Assembly: GCA_000431335.1 (NCBI GenBank)
Contig: FR888028.1
Location: 1 to 36,656 of the forward strand
DNA: 36,656 nt
Direction: 5' to 3'
DNA from: Clostridium sp. CAG:343
GTDB taxonomy: Bacteria > Bacillota > Clostridia > TANB77 > CAG-508
A model generated the notes under the pieces. That model was not told the origin of the DNA and did not search any database. It worked only from the letters and a program-made list of their open reading frames with translations. Positions 8,706-17,669 of the stretch are shown piece after piece. A program made the position numbers and the translations under genes. How positions within the stretch are numbered: position 1 is the stretch's first letter; each line of letters opens with the position of its first letter.

Positions 8706-9821
8706 CTATTTAACTAATTTCTTAATTTCTTTATAAATTTTGTCTTCTGCATCTTTAGTTGAATTTTTTAATGCATTTATTCCCATATTTATCATTTTTT
8801 GTTTATCTAATGCTATCTCTTCAACTGCTTTATTTAAAATTTTCCCATTAATTTCATTATCTAATATAATTTTAGCTGCGCCAACCTTTTCTAAAGCCTT
8901 TGCATTATACAATTGGTGATCATGGCTAACATTAGGTAGTGGAACTAAAATGGCTGGTTTTCCTAAATTAGATATCTCTGTTATTGTCATAGCTCCACTT
9001 CTTGCTACAATTACATCAACAACATTCATTAATTCTTCCATATTATATATATATGGAAGAATCTTCATATTCTCTATATTGTTAATGTTTATATTAGACA
9101 TTTCTAATTCTTCTTTTATAATATCATATTGCTTTGGTCCTGTTGCCCAAATTACTTGATAATCTTTATTTAATTTAGTTTTTATTATTTCAACTAAAGT
9201 ATCATTTATTCTTTTTGCACCTTGGCTTCCTCCAAAGACTAAAATAATAGGTTTCTTATTATTTAATCCCGTAGTCTGAATTATTTTATTTCTTTCATTT
9301 TCATTAAAATCCTTTTTCTTTATCTTTACAGGTGTTCCTGTAAAAACTACGTTTTTACAATTTTTAATTCTTGGAATAGCGTCTCTGAAAGAAACTAATA
9401 TTGTATTTGTTTTATTTGCTAACATTTTAATTGCCATTCCAGGAAATGCATTACTTTCATGTAACAGTGTTGGTATTTTTAAATTATGTGCTGAAGATAT
9501 TGTAGCACCACAAATATATCCTCCTGTACCTATTACAATATCTGGTTTAAATTCAGAAATGATTTTCTTAGCTTCTCCATATCCTTTAATTGTCTTACAC
9601 ATTTTCTTTATGTTTTCAATTGATATTTTTTTACTCAATCCATAAGCATTTATTGTTTTTAATTCGTATCCAGCTCTTGGTACTAAATCATTTTCAAGAC
9701 CTCTGGTAGTACCTATAAAAATTATTTTAGAACCTTTTTCTTCTCTTTTTATTTTATTAGCAATTGCTATACCTGGATTAATATGTCCAGCTGTTCCAGC
9801 AGCTGCAATAACAACTCTCAT
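8706..9821 (-). CDS. murG: UDP-GlcNAc transferase of lipid II synthesis
   Basis: This 371-residue peripheral membrane glycosyltransferase adds GlcNAc to lipid I to make lipid II on the inner membrane face. The N-terminal glycine-rich loop AAGTAGHINPG (residues 7-17) and the C-terminal nucleotide-sugar segments (FGGSQGAKRIN, SRSGAMTITE-like) are clear. It follows ftsW by about 30 nt and precedes the WalK-like kinase. No in-frame CGG is present and the frame is intact. Confidence 0.94.
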   Translation of the reverse strand: MRVVIAAAGTAGHINPGIAIANKIKREEKGSKIIFIGTTRGLENDLVPRAGYELKTINAYGLSKKISIENIKKMCKTIKGYGEAKKIISEFKPDIVIGTGGYICGATISSAHNLKIPTLLHESNAFPGMAIKMLANKTNTILVSFRDAIPRIKNCKNVVFTGTPVKIKKKDFNENERNKIIQTTGLNNKKPIILVFGGSQGAKRINDTLVEIIKTKLNKDYQVIWATGPKQYDIIKEELEMSNININNIENMKILPYIYNMEELMNVVDVIVARSGAMTITEISNLGKPAILVPLPNVSHDHQLYNAKALEKVGAAKIILDNEINGKILNKAVEEIALDKQKMINMGINALKNSTKDAEDKIYKEIKKLVK

Positions 9822-9851
9822 TTTTAACTTTTCCTTTCTTGATTTTAATAT

Positions 9852-10989
9852 CTACTGCTGTTTTGCACTAGCTCTAGAGATATTAAGTAAAATTCCCATT
9901 TCACACAATAAAATAAATAATGCTGTTCCTCCGGTAGCTAAAAAATGGTAATGGCATACCGGTAGCTGGCATAGATGATGTTACAACTGCAACATTAATA
10001 ATAACCTGAATTGCAACTAATGCTGTTATTCCTATTGCTATTAAACTTCCAAACATATCTGGTGCTTTCATAGCAATAAGCACTCCTCTCCAGATAAAAA
10101 TAGCAAATAAAATTAATACTACTGCACATCCTATAAATCCTAGTTCCTCACCTAGTATTGAAAAAATAAAATCATTATGAGGTTCTGGTATGTATAAAAA
10201 TTTTTGCTTGCTTTCTCCTAATCCTACTCCAAATAACCCTCCTGAACCAATTGCATATAAACTTTGTATAACTTGCCAACCATCTCCTGTTGCATCTTTC
10301 CATGGATCTAAGAATGTAATTACTCTTTGTAGTCTATATGGTTCTTTTACAATTAATAAAATCATTGCTGGTATTCCAGCAACTGCTCCAGTCGCTAAAA
10401 AGTGCCAAAACTTACATCCTGCCATTATCATCATAGTCGCACAAATTCCAATAATTACAATTGATGTACTAAAATGAGGTTCTAATAAAAGTAAACCTAT
10501 AATTGGTGCCAAAAGACACATGTTTTTAATAAATCCCTTTGTATATAATCCTAATTCATCTCTATTTTTAACTAAAATTCCTGCATAAAAAATTATCATT
10601 AATATTTTTACTACTTCAGAAGGTTGAAAAGATAATGTTTCTGTAACATGAATCCACCTTTTTGCTCCATTTACTGTTTCTCCTGCTATTAATACTAATG
10701 CTAATAAAATCAAAGCAATCCACCATGCATGTTTATAAAATTTTTGATAAAATCTATAATCTATTTTTGATATAAATAACATAGCTATAATTCCTAAAAT
10801 TGCAAAAATTAATTGCTTTGAAAAAAATGCATAACTATTACCACTTTCTGATAAAGCTGAAGGTGAACTTGCTGATAAAACCATAACTAACCCCATTGAT
10901 AATAACAATAATATAGTAATTAACAATGTAAAATCAATCGGATTATTTACAAAACTTGAAAAGCTTTTTTCCTTTTTCTTTTTTGCCAT
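9852..10989 (-). CDS. ftsW: FtsW/SpoVE-type lipid II polymerase, +1 recoded at a CGG codon
   Basis: This SEDS-family glycan polymerase and partner of a class B PBP has about ten membrane segments, starting after a lysine-rich tail. In frame zero it ends prematurely at 9901 with family-unlike residues after PLPFFSY. Skipping one C at 9933 (TAC CGG AGG becomes TAC, GGA, GGA) restores the conserved SYGGTAL and the final membrane helix, ending ILLNISRASAKQQ at 9852. Full length is then 378 residues, normal for FtsW. 1138 nt equals 379 codons plus one base. It lies in the dcw cluster between mraY and murG, the usual position. Confidence 0.88.
9931..9933 (-). other. CGG +1 recoding site in ftsW (codon 353)
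   Basis: The in-frame codons read TAC CGG AGG AAC. Reading CGGA as one Gly unit, or skipping the C, yields S-Y-G-G-T, the invariant FtsW/RodA motif. The zero frame runs to a stop 30 nt later. Confidence 0.85.
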
Positions 10990-11067
10990 CTTCCTTCTTC
11001 CTTCCTTAACTTTTGTTTATTATTAATACTATTAAATTTCATACACTATTTCTTCTCTTTTATAATC

Positions 11068-12058
11068 TTATATTATTTTTAGTCCAATTATGCATAATAC
11101 TAATGTAATTAAACTAAATATAATAACTACTTTACTTTCTTTCCATCCTGATAATTCAAAATGATGGTGTAAAGGTGCCATTTTAAAGATTCTATTTCCT
11201 GTCTTTTTGAAATATGCCACTTGAATAATAACAGATAGCGTTTCTAATACTGGTATTAATGCTATCACAACTAATAATAATGGCATTTTTAAATATAATG
11301 CTAATGCTGAAATCACACCTCCGCAATAATAGAGAACCCGTATCTCCCATAAATACTTTTGCAGGATGTAAATTAAACATTAAAAAACCTAGTACTGAAC
11401 CTATTACTATACTTCCAAATATAGAAATTTCTGTTAAATTATATTGTATTCCAATAATTGTTAAGCAAGTAATAATTATTGCCGAAACACTTGATGAAAG
11501 TCCATCTATTCCATCTGTTAAATTTATAGCATTAGTAGTTGCTAATATAACTATTATTGCAAATGGAATATAAATATAAATTGGTATTGTTATAGATTGC
11601 TTTAAAATTGGAATATATGTTTCTGTTCCAATTTTTAAGCCATATACTAAATATATTACGTATGCTACAGATATAATAAGCAATCCTAACATTTTATAAC
11701 TTGGTTTTAATCCTTTTGTATTTTTTAAAACTAACTTTTTAAAGTCATCTATAAAACCTATTAATCCAAATCCTATTGTTAACAACAATATTGGTAACAA
11801 TTTATTAGCAATATCACTTTGATTATTATATATCAAAAAAATGTAAGTTCCTGTAACAACTATTATCATTGCTAATATCATAATAATTCCACCCATTGTT
11901 GGTGTACCTTGTTTCTTTAAGTGTGATTGTGGCCCATCATCTCTTTCTATTTGTCCTACTTTTAGTTTTCTTAATATTGGTATAATGATAATCCCTAAAA
12001 TAATTGCAGTTATAAATGATATCATTAATATCAATGTTTCAAATTTCAATTTTACCAA
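11068..12058 (-). CDS. mraY: phospho-N-acetylmuramoyl-pentapeptide transferase, +1 recoded at a CGG codon
   Basis: This polytopic membrane enzyme makes lipid I. Visible motifs are the DDGPQSHLKKQGTPTMGG cytoplasmic loop, FIDDFKK, NLTDGIDGL and FMGDTGS. Right after GDTGSLLL the zero frame meets CGG and becomes nonsense. Skipping the C at 11323 continues into LGGVISALALYLKMP and the essential APLHHHFE loop, ending at 11068. Total 329 residues (991 nt, 330 codons plus one base), normal for MraY. The start is a TTG at 12058 with AAAAGG 6 nt upstream, or the TTG at 12049. murF is not between murE and mraY here, unlike many dcw clusters. Confidence 0.88.
11321..11323 (-). other. CGG +1 recoding site in mraY (codon 246)
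   Basis: The codons read TTG CGG AGG TGT. The shifted reading TTG, GGA, GGT, GTG gives L-G-G-V, which continues MraY directly after GDTGS. All residues of the HHHFE loop lie downstream, so no active enzyme forms without the shift. Confidence 0.85.
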
Positions 12059-12072
12059 ACCTTTCCTTTTGT

Positions 12073-13545
12073 TTATTTCATTTTTTCTATTAAATCTCTT
12101 ACTATAATTCTTTCATCATATGGATATTTAACTCCATTAATTTCTTGATATGGCTCATGCCCTTTTCCAGCTAAAACAATAATATCTCTCTTTGTTGCCA
12201 TTTCAATTGCTTGTTTTATTGCCTCTGTTCTATCTACTATAACTGAATATTTACCTTTTGTCTTTTTCATTCCTTCTTCTATTTGGTTCACTATTTTTTG
12301 AGGATCTTCTGTCCTTGGATTGTCTGATGTAATAAAAGTATAATCAGCTATTTTTCCTGAAATTTCTCCCATGATAGGTCTTTTACCTGAATCTCTATCT
12401 CCTCCACATCCAAACACACTAATCACTTTTCCTCTTGTATAACTTTTTACAGCTTGTAATATATTTTGTAAGCTTTCTGGTGAATGAGCATAATCTATCA
12501 TTATTGGAATTTCTAATTTATTATCTACTAATTCTGACCTGCCTGGTACCCTAACAGTTTCTAATGCTTCTTTTATAATTTCAGGTGAAATTCCAAATTT
12601 TTGTGCCACACAAATAGCAGCCAAAGAATTATAAACACTAAATCTTCCTGGTATTCCTGTTTTTACTCTTTCATTTCTATCTTTTATTTTCACTCTAAAA
12701 TCTACATATGAATTTGTAATTGTTATATCTTTTGCTAAAACATTTGCATAATTATCTATACCATATGTTGTTATATTACTTTCTGGAAATAATCTTGGTA
12801 TCTTTGCTCCATGCAAATCATCTGCATTTACTATACCTGTATTGCACATCTTGAATAATTTTAGTTTTGAATTAAAATAATCTTCCATATTTGGATGTTC
12901 ATTTGGACTTATATGATCTTCTGAAAAGTTTGTAAATAATACAATATCAAATTCACACCCTGTTACTCTGTGCAATTTTAAACTTTGAGAAGATACTTCC
13001 ATTACTACTGTTTCCACTCCTGCATCTACCATTTGTTTAAATATTTGTTGTAATTCTAAACTTTCTGGAGTTGTTCTATCACTGTCTTTTATTCTTTTTC
13101 CATTTATATATGTTGCTATAGTTCCAATTAATCCTACTTTTTTTCCTGCTTTTTCTAAAATTTCTTTAATCATAAAAGTAGTTGTTGTTTTTCCTTTTGT
13201 ACCTGTTACACCTATCAACTTGAATTTACTAGATGGATTTCCATAAAAATTACTAGCTATTATTGCTAAAGCTTCTCTTGTATCTTTAGTCATTACTACT
13301 GTAATTCCTTCAGGAACCTTAAATGTTTTTAAGTCACATCCTTCTTCTATAACAATTGCAATTGCTCCTTTTTTTATTGCATCTTCAATAAATTTATGAC
13401 CATCTACAGCAAATCCTTTAATAGCTACAAATAAAAAACCTTCTTTTACATCTTTTGAATTTTTTTCAATTCCATTTATATCTAAATCTAAGTTTCCCTT
13501 TACTTTTAAACCTTCTAACCCTATTAATAACTTTTTCAATTCCAT
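12073..13545 (-). CDS. murE: UDP-MurNAc-tripeptide (meso-DAP) ligase
   Basis: This 490-residue cytoplasmic Mur ligase adds the third stem residue to UDP-MurNAc-dipeptide. The ATP loop GVTGTKGKTT (about 111-120) is clear. The DNPRTEDP motif near the C-terminus is the signature of meso-diaminopimelate-adding enzymes, predicting DAP-type peptidoglycan. The ATG at 13545 has GAAGGG about 10 nt upstream, and a TTG at 13554 lies too close to it. It starts after a terminator and a 300-nt gap, so it may have its own promoter. Confidence 0.94.
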   Translation of the reverse strand: MELKKLLIGLEGLKVKGNLDLDINGIEKNSKDVKEGFLFVAIKGFAVDGHKFIEDAIKKGAIAIVIEEGCDLKTFKVPEGITVVMTKDTREALAIIASNFYGNPSSKFKLIGVTGTKGKTTTTFMIKEILEKAGKKVGLIGTIATYINGKRIKDSDRTTPESLELQQIFKQMVDAGVETVVMEVSSQSLKLHRVTGCEFDIVLFTNFSEDHISPNEHPNMEDYFNSKLKLFKMCNTGIVNADDLHGAKIPRLFPESNITTYGIDNYANVLAKDITITNSYVDFRVKIKDRNERVKTGIPGRFSVYNSLAAICVAQKFGISPEIIKEALETVRVPGRSELVDNKLEIPIMIDYAHSPESLQNILQAVKSYTRGKVISVFGCGGDRDSGKRPIMGEISGKIADYTFITSDNPRTEDPQKIVNQIEEGMKKTKGKYSVIVDRTEAIKQAIEMATKRDIIVLAGKGHEPYQEINGVKYPYDERIIVRDLIEKMK

Positions 13546-13554
13546 TTTTATCAA

Positions 13555-13805
13555 TCCCTTCGATTATAATTTATTATTTTGTGTAATAAACTATATCTTT
13601 TTTAATAAACAAAAGGCACCAAAATTTTGTCGCCAATTTTTTTACATTATATAACTAAATTACTATTTTGTATAGACTTTTTTATAATTTTTCTTATTAA
13701 TACTTCCTAATATTATGCATATATCCACTCACTAAAATCAAATTATAATATCTTTATTACATTTTATTTTTATATTATATAACATAGAACTAAAAAACAT
13801 TAAAA
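13555..13805. other. non-coding gap between murE and the PBP 3' fragment
   Basis: I see no gene in this very AT-rich stretch. On the minus strand a TATAAT (about 13564-13569) lies just before the murE ribosome binding site, with only a weak TTTATT-like -35. A murE promoter here is possible but unproven. Confidence 0.4.
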
Positions 13806-13807
13806 CA

Positions 13808-13845
13808 AAAAAGCCAAGGCTAATTATTATACCTTTTGGCTTTTA
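13808..13845 (-). terminator. terminator after the dcw PBP gene
   Basis: An AAAAGCCAAAAGG / CCTTGGCTTTT hairpin ends in a T-run on the minus strand. It sits 30 nt after the stop codon of the PBP 3' fragment and separates it from murE. Confidence 0.75.
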
Positions 13846-13874
13846 AATTAATTTAATTATCTATCATTATATCT

Positions 13875-14178
13875 TTATTCAATAGTTATATATATCTTTC
13901 CTCCCTTATTTACTTTAATTCCAGCCTTAGGCGTTTGTTCTTTAATTAATGTGTTTTCTTTATCTAATTCTTCAGGTGCGTTTTCTATCTCTAATTCTAA
14001 TCCACTTTCCTTCAAAATACTTTCCGCTTCTTTTATAGTTTTGCCAACAATGTCTGGTGTCTCTATTTGTTCTACTTCTTCCACTTCCTCCGTATTTCCC
14101 TGATTCACTTCTAAATATGGTAAAATCTCACTAAACACTTGACCTCCTACAGGTGCTGCAACACCACCTCCTTGGTGT
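13875..14178 (-). pseudogene. 3' part of the split dcw PBP gene (end of transpeptidase domain plus PASTA)
   Basis: From the core repeat onward the reading frame is HQGGGVAAPVGGQVFSEILPYLEV, quoted in pieces: the last helix of a class B PBP transpeptidase (VFSEILPYL), an acidic linker, and one PASTA domain starting IVGKTIKEAESILKES. It has no start of its own; the frame runs into element DNA upstream. It is the missing C-terminus of the gene at 21020-22794. The intact paralog at 28391 has the same order (GGHQGGQLAGPVVSQMLSEILPYL then PASTA). Expression as a complete protein would need excision of the element. Confidence 0.88.
14165..14178. repeat. attL core of the integrative element
   Basis: CACCTCCTTGGTGT is identical to 21088-21101. 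It is the split PBP codons for HQGG read on the other strand. It is an imperfect palindrome (CACC ... GGTG), typical of serine-integrase crossover surroundings. Confidence 0.85.
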
Positions 14179-14233
14179 ATTTTGTCACTACAAAAAGTTA
14201 AACTCAATTTTAGCATTGATTGTAGGTTTAGTT

Positions 14234-15947
14234 TTATGCTTCTTTTACTCTTTCAAAGATACTTGATTTATTTTCTTCATCTATGTATTCTAAAATTTTA
14301 TTTAATTCGTTCATAAATTTAAAATGAATGGTTATTTTTTTATTCTCATGTACTTCTATGTAATCAATTATCTCTGTTATAATATCTCTATCTAACTCTG
14401 TTATATTTTTATGTTTTTTAAAGTTTTCTATCCATAGACTATTTCCATTTATAATTTCTTCTTGTTTCTCTTTTTGTTTATCTAAATTTTCTATTATTTC
14501 TTTTATTCTATCTATGTTTTTTTCATATTTTTGTTTATACTCAAAATATTCCTCTTTAGTTATATAATCACTCTTCCAATCTTCATATAAACATCTTTTC
14601 AAATTACTTATTCTTTCTATTTCTATTTTTTTTGATTTTTTAATATTTTCCATATTTTCATTTGCTAATTTTTTAGTATTAGATTTATTAATTTGTTCTA
14701 GTAATTTTTCAGTATCAACAAGCAATTCTATATGTAATTTAATAGCCTCCATCACTGCATTTTCCAATTCTTCCACTTTTATAGTATGCTTTGTGCATAA
14801 TTTATTGGACTTTTTTCTATATGTTCCACATATGTAATATTCATAAACAGTACCACTTTTATTTTTACAGTATTTTTTATGCATTGCTCTGCCACAATCT
14901 GCACATTTTAGTATTCCAGCCCACATACTTAAGTTTCCACTATTTTGTACTCTAGTATCAACTTTTCTCATACCCTGTGCTTTTTCAAATAATTCTTTAT
15001 CTACAATAGACTCATGCATATTTTTTACTGTAATCCATTCTTCTTCTGGCACTTGCTCTACTTTATGAACTTTATAACTTTTTACTCTTCTTTTACCTTG
15101 AGTAATGTTTCCTATGTAAATATCGTTTTTCAAAATATTTCTAACAGTTGATGGACACCAAGAATAATCTTCTTGCATTATTTGCACATTATTATAATTT
15201 TGATTTAGCCTTTTCTTTTTATATCCTGTTGGATTTAAAACTCCCATATCATTTAATCTATGGCAAATGCTTAAATTCCCTAAACCTTCATTTACTTTCC
15301 ATTCAAAAATTTTTCTTACAATTTCGGCTGACTCTTTATCAATGATTAACTTATGATTATCTTCTGGATTTTTTATATATCCATATGATGGAAATGCTCC
15401 CACAAACTCTCCGCTTCTTTTTTCTTCCATTTAATGCTGACCTTATTTTAATTGATGTGTCTCTACAGTATTCATCATTTATTAAGTTTTTAAATGGTAC
15501 TAATATTGTATTTGTGCTTGTAGGATTTTTAAAACTATCTACACTATCATTTATGGCAATAAATCTTATATTAAATAGTGGAAATATTTGCTCTATATAA
15601 TTCCCAACTTCTATGTAGTTTCTTCCAAGTCTTGATAAATCTTTTACAAGAACGCAGTTGATGTTTCCTTTTCTCATATCCTCTAATAGTCTTTGAAATC
15701 CAGGTCTATTAAAGTCTGTTCCTGTATAACCATCATCTACATAAGTATCATAGACAATCAAATCATCATGTTCTTCAATAAATTCATTTAATAATGCCTT
15801 TTGACTTGTTATACTATTACTTTCTTGCTTGTCTTCTCCATTGTTGCTATCTTCTTGTGAAAGCCTTATATATACTGCTACTGACCATATTTTTGTTCCT
15901 TTTGTATTTGAATTTTCTGAAGAATATTTTGATTTTCGTCCAGCCAT
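14234..15947 (-). CDS. large serine recombinase, +1 recoded at a CGG codon
   Basis: This site-specific recombinase presumably integrates and excises the element. The N-terminal resolvase domain has the catalytic serine in YIRLSQED (S30), then YVDDGYTGTDFNRPGF and VLVKDLSRLGRNY. At codon 179 the zero frame meets CGG after SALNGRKKK. Skipping the C gives KKKGEFVGAFPSYGY, the expected start of the recombinase domain. A zinc ribbon (CADCGRAM ... YYICGTY), a coiled coil and the C-terminal end follow. Total 570 residues (1714 nt, 571 codons plus one base), normal for the family. It ends about 55 nt from attL. Confidence 0.9.
15411..15413 (-). other. CGG +1 recoding site in the serine recombinase (codon 179)
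   Basis: The codons read AAG CGG AGA GTT. The shifted reading AAG, GGA, GAG, TTT gives K-G-E-F-V-G-A-F, the typical junction between the resolvase and recombinase domains. Confidence 0.85.
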
Positions 15948-15996
15948 TTATTTTTCCCTCCCTTCTCTTATAGTGTAACGTGTCCAGTATAATATG

Positions 15997-16143
15997 TCAG
16001 CCCATTTTGCTTTTTTGTCTTAAAATATTTAACATATATTCTTCAATTTTTTTATTATTTTTGGAGTATTCCATTTCAACTAGCATATCTCCAACTTTCA
16101 TTTGATATTGGTTGTTTTTTAAACATATATTTTCAAATTTCAT
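15997..16143 (-). CDS. small conserved-looking protein upstream of the recombinase (48 aa)
   Basis: The reading frame begins MKFENICLKNNQYQMKVGDM and ends RQKSKMG, with an AGAGG ribosome binding site a few nt before the ATG. It lies 49 nt upstream of the recombinase and probably shares its transcript. It is charged with no membrane segment. I do not recognise a family. Position suggests a recombination directionality or accessory role, but this is only inference. Confidence 0.6.
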   Translation of the reverse strand: MKFENICLKNNQYQMKVGDMLVEMEYSKNNKKIEEYMLNILRQKSKMG

Positions 16144-16295
16144 ATGACAATTACCTCTTCTTAAACTTGATATTTAAGTTTATTAGTAATAAAAAAATTT
16201 TATTACTTTTTTCTCTCTACTAGGTAAATGCCACTTAAAACTCAAAAATCGGTAATTTTTATAAAAATTTTTAAATTTTTTATAAAATTTCGCAA

Positions 16296-16340
16296 AAAAA
16301 TAACTAGATAATTAGTTTTTACTAATTTCTAGTTATTTTT
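16296..16340 (-). terminator. terminator after the NUDIX-DUF402 pair
   Basis: A 20-nt near-perfect stem (AAAAATAACTAGA...ATTAGT with its partner) is flanked by A- and T-runs. It is about 125 nt downstream of the DUF402 stop and also insulates the recombinase. Confidence 0.75.
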
Positions 16341-16466
16341 ATTTATACTTTTTGTCATAAACTCAATAATTTGCCATTAAAATATTTATATAATAAAATC
16401 TTACAAAAAACATCTTATTTTCATATCCCTCTTACTTTAGGATGTTAAATATATTTTTGTTATCTC

Positions 16467-16979
16467 TTATAAATATTTAAAAAAATCTATTTTTATATAT
16501 TTATTATTATCATTAATTAAGCTATCTATAAGTTCATTTTTTTTTGTAATTGCTAATTCATATTCATTTTTATTTATTTTTCCATTTTCTAATGCTTCTA
16601 TTAATTCATCTTCATCTAAAACATCTATATTTTCATCTTGTTTTACTACATCTAAATATAAATCATCATAATATAAAGAATCATTCAAACTATCAAAGCC
16701 ATTTTGAAGTGTTATATCAAAATAATATAATATTATCTCTTTTTTATCATTTACAAATACTCTTATGCAATAATTTTCATGTAAAGGTACTATTTCTACA
16801 ATGTAATAGTTTTGATTAATTAAGCATAAACCTTTCCTTGTAAAAAAAGGTTCATCTAATTCTAAAATCTTTTTTATTGAAATATAACATTTATTTTTTT
16901 TATCTTCAAAAAAATAGTGTTTATATTTATTAATACCTCTTAAATATGTATCTTTTATATATTTTCTTCTATCAATCAT
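16467..16979 (-). CDS. DUF402 (FomD/Ntdp-like) protein
   Basis: This 170-residue protein has the DUF402 pattern: a central YYFDITLQNG block, then YYDDLYLDVVKQDENIDVLDEDELIEAL (key acidic residues in DLYLD and DEDEL), then a C-terminal helix. Characterised members are metal-dependent nucleoside di/triphosphate phosphatases. It starts at the base after the NUDIX stop, so the two are one translational unit, suggesting joint action on a nucleotide-type substrate. That function is inferred. Confidence 0.7.
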   Translation of the reverse strand: MIDRRKYIKDTYLRGINKYKHYFFEDKKNKCYISIKKILELDEPFFTRKGLCLINQNYYIVEIVPLHENYCIRVFVNDKKEIILYYFDITLQNGFDSLNDSLYYDDLYLDVVKQDENIDVLDEDELIEALENGKINKNEYELAITKKNELIDSLINDNNKYIKIDFFKYL

Positions 16980-17531
16980 TTATCTTTCTTCCTCATGTAT
17001 ATTGTTTTTAACTGTTTCTTTTTCGTAAACTTTCAATACTGCTAGCATTTCATCTATAATAAATTCTCTTTCTTCTTCTCTAGCAACTTTCCTATTTTCT
17101 TCTAATGTATTTTCTAAATCTTTATATGATACATATTCAAGTCTAAAATCCTTTTTCTGTTCTTCAGGATCTAAATTTGTTTTATTTAAATCAATAGGTG
17201 CATCTGTTCTACCTTCAATAAATTCTATCGTAGTAAAATAATTTCTAGGTGAACCATAATAATTCTTTTCAAAAGATTGAAGTTTGAAAAAAGGCGCTGA
17301 AAAATTCCCTAATCTCATTGAAATTCCTGTTTCCTCTTTTATCTCTCTTTGTGCTGTTTCTAATACTGTCTCATTTTCCTCAATATGTCCTCCTATAAAG
17401 TTATAAACTCCATTTATTTTACATAGTAAAATTTCATCTTTAGAATTAAATAATAATACTTTAACTCTATGTTGTTCTCTATCTATATCATCCATTGTTA
17501 ATTTGTTTGGGTTTAAAGTTACTACTTTCAT
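16980..17531 (-). CDS. NUDIX hydrolase
   Basis: This 183-residue protein has a complete NUDIX box from G48 to I70 (GHIEENETVLETAQREIKEETGI, here with REIKEETGI as the metal-binding core). Such enzymes hydrolyse nucleoside diphosphates linked to another moiety. The substrate is unknown. Strong ribosome binding site (AAGGAGG) and a consensus promoter lie upstream. The DUF402 gene follows directly. It is element cargo with possible roles in nucleotide housekeeping or defence. Confidence 0.88.
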   Translation of the reverse strand: MKVVTLNPNKLTMDDIDREQHRVKVLLFNSKDEILLCKINGVYNFIGGHIEENETVLETAQREIKEETGISMRLGNFSAPFFKLQSFEKNYYGSPRNYFTTIEFIEGRTDAPIDLNKTNLDPEEQKKDFRLEYVSYKDLENTLEENRKVAREEEREFIIDEMLAVLKVYEKETVKNNIHEEER

Positions 17532-17540
17532 TTTTCCTCC

Positions 17541-17558
17541 TTAAAGATTTAATCTTTA
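17541..17558. promoter_or_regulatory. palindromic operator candidate at the NUDIX transcription start
   Basis: TAAAGATT-T-AATCTTTA is a perfect palindrome about 10 nt downstream of the -10 box and just before the NUDIX ribosome binding site. It could bind a dimeric repressor or form a small 5' hairpin. Confidence 0.45.
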
Positions 17559-17561
17559 TAT

Positions 17562-17590
17562 ATTATAAAGCTTTTCCCATTTTTTGTCAA
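17562..17590 (-). promoter_or_regulatory. consensus promoter of the NUDIX-DUF402 operon
   Basis: On the minus strand TTGACA (17585-17590) and TATAAT (17562-17567) are separated by exactly 17 bp, a perfect sigma-A consensus. Confidence 0.88.
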
Positions 17591-17595
17591 CATAA

Positions 17596-17624
17596 TTGCA
17601 ATTTCAAAAGTGTTATGTTATAAT
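17596..17624 (+). promoter_or_regulatory. promoter of the radical SAM gene
   Basis: TTGCAA (17596-17601), 17-bp spacer, TATAAT (17619-17624). Its -35 lies 5 bp from the -35 of the divergent NUDIX promoter, so one regulator could control both. Confidence 0.8.
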
Positions 17625-17669
17625 ATTATAAATGCAACATGCATAAGATTTAATGAAAGGAGATTTATC

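Noticed and set aside
14234..15947. Two separate recombinase genes
   Set aside because: The first frame holds only the catalytic domain and the second only the recombinase and zinc-ribbon parts. They join exactly at the CGG site to give a normal-length single protein.
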